Below are positions 12,808 through 17,436 of a stretch of 17,436 nucleotides of DNA, in pieces (the first letter of the stretch is position 1; each line of letters starts with the position of its first letter). The notes under the pieces are model-generated. The model did no database searches. It saw nothing but the letters and a program-made list of their open reading frames with translations, and was not told the DNA's origin. This DNA is from Candidatus Nanohalarchaeota archaeon (lineage in GTDB: Archaea; EX4484-52; B79-G9): the NCBI GenBank assembly GCA_030594795.1, contig JAUVEK010000014.1:1-17436 (forward strand), in the 5' to 3' direction. A program made the position numbers and the translations under genes.

Positions 12808-15201
12808 TTAGTTCTTCCGTTGATGGACAAGGTATGCGACTGCTAACAGGCCTGCTATTGCGAAGATTGCTTCGAAGCCTGGCGGTGTTGGCGTTGGGGT
12901 TGGTGTTGGCTTTGGGGTTGGTGTTGGGGTTGGTCTTGGTTTGATGGATACTACTGCTTCATCAAGATATCCATCTCCCTCTGCTTTCACTGTGTAGGTG
13001 CCAGATGTTACGTTTGTTGTATCAAACGTAGCTTTGAACCTATCACGATATACTTTAGTCTGTGCTGATAAGTTCACAGGACCCTCGCAGGTTACAGTAA
13101 TCGCAAATCCGTCCTGCCTGTTTGACGTCCCAGTTACAACAAGTTTCTCTCCAGCAGTGGCTGATGGGATCGGATTGAGTGCCACATATGGCGTCTCCAG
13201 TTTCACATCTACCTCGTCACTATGCCCGTCACCGTCATCTGCTTTCACTCTGTATTCTCCTGCTATTGCGCCCGTTGTGTTGAACCTTGCCTCGAACGTG
13301 CTGTTCGATAGTCTGACTCTCTGTGGCACTAGCTCCTCTGGTCCTTTGCAGGTTACGAGAACTACATACTTCTGCTGCCTGTTTGACGTCCCTGTTACAA
13401 CCAGTGGATCTCCAACGGCGACTCGTCCTGTAACTGTGTCGAGTTCTACATAAGCTCTCTCCACTTTCAGTCTCATCTTCTGCATTAGGTCGTCTGCACC
13501 TGGGGAATCCACCAGATCCTCTAGTATCTCCCCTATTTCCTCTTGTGTCTTCAACCGGATAGTTCCGGTTGAAAGGTCAGTTATACTGTATCGTTTCTCT
13601 AAAGCGGCTTCCAAGTCCGCCTCACCAGTCATTCCCCAATATCCGTCCATTCCTATACAGAGCACATATAGGTCGTAGTAACCTGCTGTGGCATCTTCCT
13701 GCACCGTCATCTTCTTTGAGAATGTGCCATCAGTTACACTTGCTTTCCTTGGCGATAGGCCTTTTTGACCTTCATCTAATAGCGATTTTCCGCTGCCTCC
13801 GTTTGGCGGTACGCAGAGGATCACCACTTCTGCTACCCCAGTACCCGATATACTAAACTTCTCTTCGGGTACTATTGACCCTATTGACAGTTGCGCTGTC
13901 AAATCGGGCCGCTCTAGGAGTATTGCTGTTTCGCCGTCAGGACCTCTCACAGGCCGGTCCTGACCCGGCTGTCTGCTGCAATCTATCCATCCCTTTAGTC
14001 TTATTGAGCCCGGAATGTCCAGACCTACCTCGATTGTCTTTACTTCTTGGCTGAATATTCCCTCTTCGTCTATCACAAGATTCTCCAGTTTCGAATACAG
14101 TTCGTCATCTACGTAGACACTAACATAGGTGCCTGACGTAGTTGTACCCTTTATCTCTACTTTATCGCCTATTACCACTGTAGATGGTATATCAAATACC
14201 ACCTCTTTCTCTAATACCCATATGTCCACAGTGTCAGACTTACCCGCTTGGGGTCCGTCTGTAACTGTTACCTTTATCGTATATGTCCCAGTGTCGCTGA
14301 AGCTGACGGCATATTTCCTGATACCGTCTGCATCAATTGTATCGTTGAACCAATTTGTTGCATTCAGTGGGGTGTCGTCGATACCCGGTCTGAAGACGAC
14401 ATGTTTATCGCCTTCAACACTGATATTTTCACCTGCTACACCTGTTATCACGATTTTTATTGTCTCTAGTTCAACAGCACTGGTCCTCACTGCCTCGATT
14501 GTAATTTCTCGCCCTATTATTCTCAACATCTTTACAGTGCTCTCTGCGTCCAATCCGCATGCGTGCGCTGACACGGTCTTTATCTGGAAAGTGTAGTCAC
14601 TTATCTTCCATCCATTGGTTTTGATGCCTTCAGTGCCATACTTCTTCAATTCTGACACTGTTATCTCTGTAAATCGTTGATCGTTCTTCACGTCATATTT
14701 TGTCTGGCCATCGGGACCTCTTACAATGAGGTCTACCATATCCTCATTGAACAGGTTCATCCCAGCGGTATCTACTATCAGATTTGTCCCACTGGCGATT
14801 GAAGACACTGTTTTTGTGCCTACTTTTAACTCTAACGGCATGTCTGGTTCTTCGACAGAAAGCTGTGCATCATACTCCTGCGTTATCAATTTCTTCACAT
14901 AGTTCACATAGTATGCCCCCGACATTGGCCAATTTATGTTGTAACTCCGATTTTCACTGTCTGGCTGATATATACTCGCTATATCACCACCAGATACACG
15001 GGTTATTGTCACTGGCGTCTCAAATCCATCGAATTGTAAGTTCTGTCCGATTAGCACCCTTTGTGGCGCTTGTTGCACCACAATATGATTGTAGTCGTCG
15101 CCCCTGCTCTCAGCACCGGCTATCGGTACTGTCACTGCAAGGACCGAAACAAGCATAATCGCAGCCACTACACCTGCTATCGCTTTGCCTTTTGTTTTCA
15201 T
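12808..15201 (-). CDS. S-layer-like surface protein with PGF-type archaeosortase signal
   Basis: The 797-residue product starts with a signal peptide (MKTKGKAIAGVVAAIMLVSV, cleavage expected after AGA near residue 30). The N-terminal part (QQAPQRVLIGQNLQFDGF and following) resembles S-layer-like proteins of methanogens and relatives. Several beta-sandwich-like units follow, including two clear tandem repeats of 87 residues at about 585-757 that share VVTGTSNRQ and FNTT/FDTT motifs. A Pro-Thr linker (about 755-773) leads to the end: PGF at 774-776, a hydrophobic segment and HQRKN. This is the layout of PGF-CTERM proteins, which archaeosortase A cuts and attaches to lipid. Thr-rich and NxT/S sites suggest glycosylation. 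It is the middle gene of the surface cluster and may be the main cell-surface protein. Confidence 0.85.
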   Translation of the reverse strand: MKTKGKAIAGVVAAIMLVSVLAVTVPIAGAESRGDDYNHIVVQQAPQRVLIGQNLQFDGFETPVTITRVSGGDIASIYQPDSENRSYNINWPMSGAYYVNYVKKLITQEYDAQLSVEEPDMPLELKVGTKTVSSIASGTNLIVDTAGMNLFNEDMVDLIVRGPDGQTKYDVKNDQRFTEITVSELKKYGTEGIKTNGWKISDYTFQIKTVSAHACGLDAESTVKMLRIIGREITIEAVRTSAVELETIKIVITGVAGENISVEGDKHVVFRPGIDDTPLNATNWFNDTIDADGIRKYAVSFSDTGTYTIKVTVTDGPQAGKSDTVDIWVLEKEVVFDIPSTVVIGDKVEIKGTTTSGTYVSVYVDDELYSKLENLVIDEEGIFSQEVKTIEVGLDIPGSIRLKGWIDCSRQPGQDRPVRGPDGETAILLERPDLTAQLSIGSIVPEEKFSISGTGVAEVVILCVPPNGGSGKSLLDEGQKGLSPRKASVTDGTFSKKMTVQEDATAGYYDLYVLCIGMDGYWGMTGEADLEAALEKRYSITDLSTGTIRLKTQEEIGEILEDLVDSPGADDLMQKMRLKVERAYVELDTVTGRVAVGDPLVVTGTSNRQQKYVVLVTCKGPEELVPQRVRLSNSTFEARFNTTGAIAGEYRVKADDGDGHSDEVDVKLETPYVALNPIPSATAGEKLVVTGTSNRQDGFAITVTCEGPVNLSAQTKVYRDRFKATFDTTNVTSGTYTVKAEGDGYLDEAVVSIKPRPTPTPTPKPTPTPTPTPPGFEAIFAIAGLLAVAYLVHQRKN

Positions 15202-15270
15202 TTTTTTTCTATTTCACTCATCCCAAAGCCCCTAGGAACTTCGTACACCATCATTGTAATCACTGGTCCT

Positions 15271-15376
15271 TAAAGGGGCAATTGACGCCTTCGGTTCTGA
15301 CCCGCGTTCATGCCTTCTGATGGTGAAGGTAGAGTAAGGCGCCCAAAAAAAATAGACGAGGGAAAAAAAATCCCTC
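15271..15376 (-). repeat. Structured intergenic repeat, copy 2
   Basis: About 90% identical to 12681-12788 over 106 bases, in the same orientation and the same place relative to genes: after the stop of one surface gene and before the start of the next. The outer stem here carries GACGCC instead of GGCGCC on the plus strand, which turns one G-C pair of the minus-strand RNA into a G-U pair and so keeps the stem. Differences cluster in unpaired parts. Confidence 0.75.
15358..15376 (-). terminator. Hairpin after the second small secreted-protein gene
   Basis: GAGGG (15358-15362) and CCCTC (15372-15376) pair around a loop of eight T residues plus A on the minus strand, starting directly after the stop codon at 15377. 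A second T run follows. Confidence 0.5.
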
Positions 15377-15886
15377 TCATGGGCATAGCAGCCAATCGCT
15401 CTCTATTAGAGAGCATGGCTTGGTACACCACATTATCCGCGAGAAGTTTCCGCTTCCTGGCGGGGATTCCACTGTAACCGTAAGTTCGTCGGGGGTACCA
15501 ATATATTCCAGAGAGATGTCTTCGCATCTCCTCGGCGAGACGACTACAGAACAGTTATCACTTACTATCCTGTTACTGTAGCCACTCTGTGTGTAGAGCG
15601 TTATCTCCGCTTCCTGATTTTCATGCCCTTGATTTTCGATTAATATCTCAATCATCTTATCTTCGGGATATAACCCGGCGTAGATGATTTCGAGACCATT
15701 GTCAGGGATGCCGTCGTTTTCAATCCATATATCGAATATCCTGTCTTCGAGGTATAGCCCAATGTATGTAACATTCATACCATCATCAATGTCACTGGTG
15801 TTTACTACTACCTCAAAGGCAAGCACCGCCGTCGCTGTAAGCACTAGCATTGCTGCTACTGCCACTATTGTCAGTCTTTTTTTCAT
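15377..15886 (-). CDS. Small secreted protein with GLYxED repeats, paralogue C
   Basis: The 169-residue product has a signal peptide (MKKRLTIVAVAAMLVLTATA...LAF) and the same plan as the product at 12105-12626: IGLYLEDRIFDIWIENDG, AGLYPEDKMIEILIENQG, SDNCSVVVSPR and an end CTKPCSLIESDWLLCP. A start is possible at GTG 15901, but that GTG is part of the GGAGGTGA Shine-Dalgarno site. The ATG at 15886 has the same 11-12 base spacing as the paralogue's start, so 15886 is chosen. It is the first gene of the surface cluster; no membrane anchor is seen, so it may be released or bound to the S-layer-like protein. Confidence 0.8.
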   Translation of the reverse strand: MKKRLTIVAVAAMLVLTATAVLAFEVVVNTSDIDDGMNVTYIGLYLEDRIFDIWIENDGIPDNGLEIIYAGLYPEDKMIEILIENQGHENQEAEITLYTQSGYSNRIVSDNCSVVVSPRRCEDISLEYIGTPDELTVTVESPPGSGNFSRIMWCTKPCSLIESDWLLCP

Positions 15887-15901
15887 TTTTTTGGTTTTCA
15901 C

Positions 15902-16016
15902 CTCCTAAGGTCACTTCGCTGCAGTGTAGATCGCTACAAGTTCACTACAAGCAGCAGGCGCTTCCTGCCTGTTCTCTCCCTACCCGTATTGTCTTTAGGG
16001 TAGTCTCATCAAGAGA
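15902..16016 (-). other. Leader region of the surface cluster with small hairpins
   Basis: No gene is seen. CTACCC (near 15980-15985) and GGGTAG (near 15998-16003) make a 6-base stem with a 12-base loop, and a CAGGCGCTTCCTG-like imperfect palindrome lies near 15955-15970. These would be in the 5' leader of the first surface gene. The long structured leader differs from the leaderless genes of the window. Confidence 0.3.
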
Positions 16017-16062
16017 GGTATGTAGGGACTTGAACCCAATGCAGGCCATAATCCTGCATACC
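16017..16062 (-). other. tRNA-like fragment (T-arm and anticodon-arm look-alike)
   Basis: On the minus strand GGGTTCAAGTCCC (16025-16037) is a typical T-arm, and TGCAGG/CCTGCA (16040-16058) makes a hairpin with a 7-base loop ATTATGG, like an anticodon arm with T in second place. GGTATG and CATACC at the ends (16017-16022, 16057-16062) can pair to close the unit. There is no D-arm, no proper variable loop and no 7-base acceptor stem, so this is not a normal tRNA gene. It could be a decayed tRNA, a tRNA-like leader element or chance. Confidence 0.3.
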
Positions 16063-16070
16063 CTGTAACT

Positions 16071-16348
16071 GTAAAAATCAGAAAACCATAAAAACAGCCC
16101 CATTAGCCAAAAGACGACTAAAGACAGCCGTTCATTTTTAACAAATAAACTTAAAAGTAGACAGATTACAATTGTTGTCTTACCTTGCGCTGCTGGCGAT
16201 TTGCTTGCTTATTTAATTTTTTTAAAATGCCAACAGTCTGATGTTTGAAACAAAAGCAGAGGGTTTCTGTTTTTGCTTAACTTAATGCTATACTGTATTG
16301 TGTATTTGTAAAACATCATGGAAATTTTGGCTATATGCGCCTATTTCC
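16071..16348. other. Non-coding AT-rich stretch
   Basis: No open frame, tRNA or repeat that I can support lies here. A promoter for the surface cluster is expected in this stretch; candidate TATA-like sequences on the minus strand lie near 16145-16160 (AAGTTTATTTG) and 16087-16096, but neither stands out. Confidence 0.3.
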
Positions 16349-16392
16349 AAGCTTTTTTATCGCGGGATATACTTGATATCGATAAAAAAACG
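16349..16392. repeat. Hairpin element, copy 2 (conserved loop)
   Basis: TTTTTTATCG (16353-16362) pairs with CGATAAAAAA (16380-16389) around a 17-base loop containing GGGATATACTT. It matches the element at 3172-3218 in arms, loop and near flanks (CAAGC before, ACG after) in the same orientation. It lies about 147 bases beyond the stop of purF in an otherwise empty gap. Confidence 0.7.
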
Positions 16393-16538
16393 ATATTGTG
16401 TTGTTGGGGGACATTATTCTAAAGGTATATGTGTATTACTACGACATAAGAATTAATAAACCTTTTGATTTTAATGGTATTGATAAGATTAATTGACTAA
16501 TTAGAAAAAAGCAAGAACACAGGACGCCTTTCCAGAAC

Positions 16539-17436
16539 TCATTCATTTTTGTCTTTTTTTCTGGTTTCTCCGATTGTCTTTAATGTGCTATCTTTCATCG
16601 GTATCAGATATTTGCCGCCAAGGCAGGCGGTACACAGGTGGTCAATGCCTATTGCCTTGTTGAGCCCGTCAATGTTCTGGTATGTCAAGCTGTCTGCTTT
16701 CAGGATATCGTCAATTTCATCAATTGTGCGGCCATGGGCAATAAGCTCCTCGTTTGTGGGCATGTCAATCCCGTAGATGCAGGGATTGATTATCGGGGGG
16801 CATGAGGACAGGAGATGCACTTCCTTTGCGCCGGCATTTCTTAATAACCGGACTGTCTTTTTTGAAGTTGTGCCTCTCACAATGCTGTCATCCACAAGAG
16901 CGATTTTCTTGCCTTTGACCTCAGATGAAATCGGGTTTATCTTGATTCTTATAGCATCATCCCTCTGTCCCTGCGTCGACATGATGAAGGTGCGCCCGAT
17001 ATACCTGTTCTTTATAAGGCCCTCGCGGTATTTTACGCCAATGGTATTTGCAAATGCGAGCGCTGCTGTCCGCGACGTGTCCGGCGCTGCAATGACTGTG
17101 TCTATGTCTTTCCCTGACCATTGATTAGCAAGCTCCCGACCAAGAGCAAGCCTCGCATCATAAACACTTGAATGATCAAGCACAGAATCAGGCCTTGCAA
17201 AGTACACATACTCAAACATGCAGTGGCCCTTTTTTTTGACTTTTGCAAGGATGCGCCTTGTCACATTAAATTCAGTGTCAATAAGTATCGCTTCACCTGC
17301 CTTGACATCGCAGACAGCCTTATAGTCAAGAACGTCTATTGCCACGCTTTCTGAAGCAAATATGTAGGCTTTCTCCTTTTCATCCCTGCTTTTTCCAAAG
17401 ACAAGGGGCCTGATGGCGTAGGGGTCGCGCACTGCA
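16539..17436 (-). CDS. purF: Amidophosphoribosyltransferase, C-terminal part (partial)
   Basis: The frame is open to the window edge and begins ...AVRDPYAIRPLVFG, the end of the glutaminase domain, so roughly the first third of the gene is outside. PurF makes phosphoribosylamine from PRPP and glutamine, the first step of purine synthesis. Visible motifs are FEYVYFARPDS, the PRPP loop IALVDDSIVRGTTS, SSCPPIINPCIYGIDMP and LCTACLGGKYLIP. Cys residues stand at the four places that bind the [4Fe-4S] cluster in Bacillus subtilis PurF (HCMFEY, NPC, CTAC), so this is the iron-sulfur type. The internal GTG at 17432 is not a start. Confidence 0.95.
   Translation of the reverse strand, partial: AVRDPYAIRPLVFGKSRDEKEKAYIFASESVAIDVLDYKAVCDVKAGEAILIDTEFNVTRRILAKVKKKGHCMFEYVYFARPDSVLDHSSVYDARLALGRELANQWSGKDIDTVIAAPDTSRTAALAFANTIGVKYREGLIKNRYIGRTFIMSTQGQRDDAIRIKINPISSEVKGKKIALVDDSIVRGTTSKKTVRLLRNAGAKEVHLLSSCPPIINPCIYGIDMPTNEELIAHGRTIDEIDDILKADSLTYQNIDGLNKAIGIDHLCTACLGGKYLIPMKDSTLKTIGETRKKDKNE

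Noticed and set aside
14129..14596. 155-codon plus-strand open frame inside the S-layer-like gene
   Set aside because: It is the reverse reading of a Thr/Val-rich coding region, giving Ser/Thr/Val-rich shadow sequence; no start signals are seen.
17430..17432. GTG 17432 as the start of a short PurF
   Set aside because: The frame stays open to the window edge and the sequence around it is an internal PurF motif, so the gene is cut by the window and not truncated.

Overview
This window is from an archaeon. It carries archaeal or archaeal/eukaryotic-type information genes (Rpo7/RpoE1, Spt4/RpoE2, ribosomal proteins S24e and S27ae, the tRNA t6A enzyme Kae1). Most genes have a TATA-like box centred about 25 bases before the start codon, the pattern of leaderless archaeal transcripts, while genes inside operons have Shine-Dalgarno-like GGTGA sites. 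A secreted S-layer-like protein ends in a PGF-type archaeosortase signal. This fits a euryarchaeal-type lineage; I cannot name a genus.

Layout. Bases 1-760: the first 27 codons of a sugar-nucleotidyltransferase-like gene (minus strand) diverge from a class II aldolase family gene. Bases 770-3150: an unknown gene (minus), then an ArsR-type regulator overlapping a SAM methyltransferase, then an endonuclease IV. Bases 3150-5580: a small hairpin element, an unknown gene, kae1, and a second unknown gene wedged between kae1 and the S27ae gene. Bases 5587-7741 (minus): an operon ppa-like - rpoE1 - spt4 - rps24e - rps27ae. Bases 7930-10552: ade-hpt purine salvage pair, then a small acidic zinc-ribbon gene. 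Bases 10593-11903: purD (minus). Bases 12105-15886 (minus): three exported-protein genes, a large S-layer-like protein flanked by two paralogous small secreted proteins, with an almost identical structured spacer repeated in both gaps. Bases 15887-16538: a long non-coding stretch with a tRNA-like fragment and a second copy of the hairpin element. Bases 16539-17436: the C-terminal two thirds of purF (minus), cut by the window edge.

How they work together. Four genes serve purine nucleotides: PurF and PurD carry out the first two de novo steps; Ade plus Hpt convert adenine to hypoxanthine and then IMP. The RpoE1/Spt4/S24e/S27ae/Kae1 block is a conserved archaeal transcription-translation neighbourhood. 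The three exported proteins probably form one cell-surface module.

Most worth a second look: the pyrophosphatase homologue lacks three expected metal-binding aspartates and may be a pseudoenzyme; the repeated ~107-base spacer of the surface cluster folds as a three-way junction on the transcribed strand and shows a pairing-preserving change; a ~42-base hairpin with a conserved loop occurs twice, 13 kb apart; S24e carries an extra K/E/P-rich tail of about 100 residues; and Hpt is of bacterial type.
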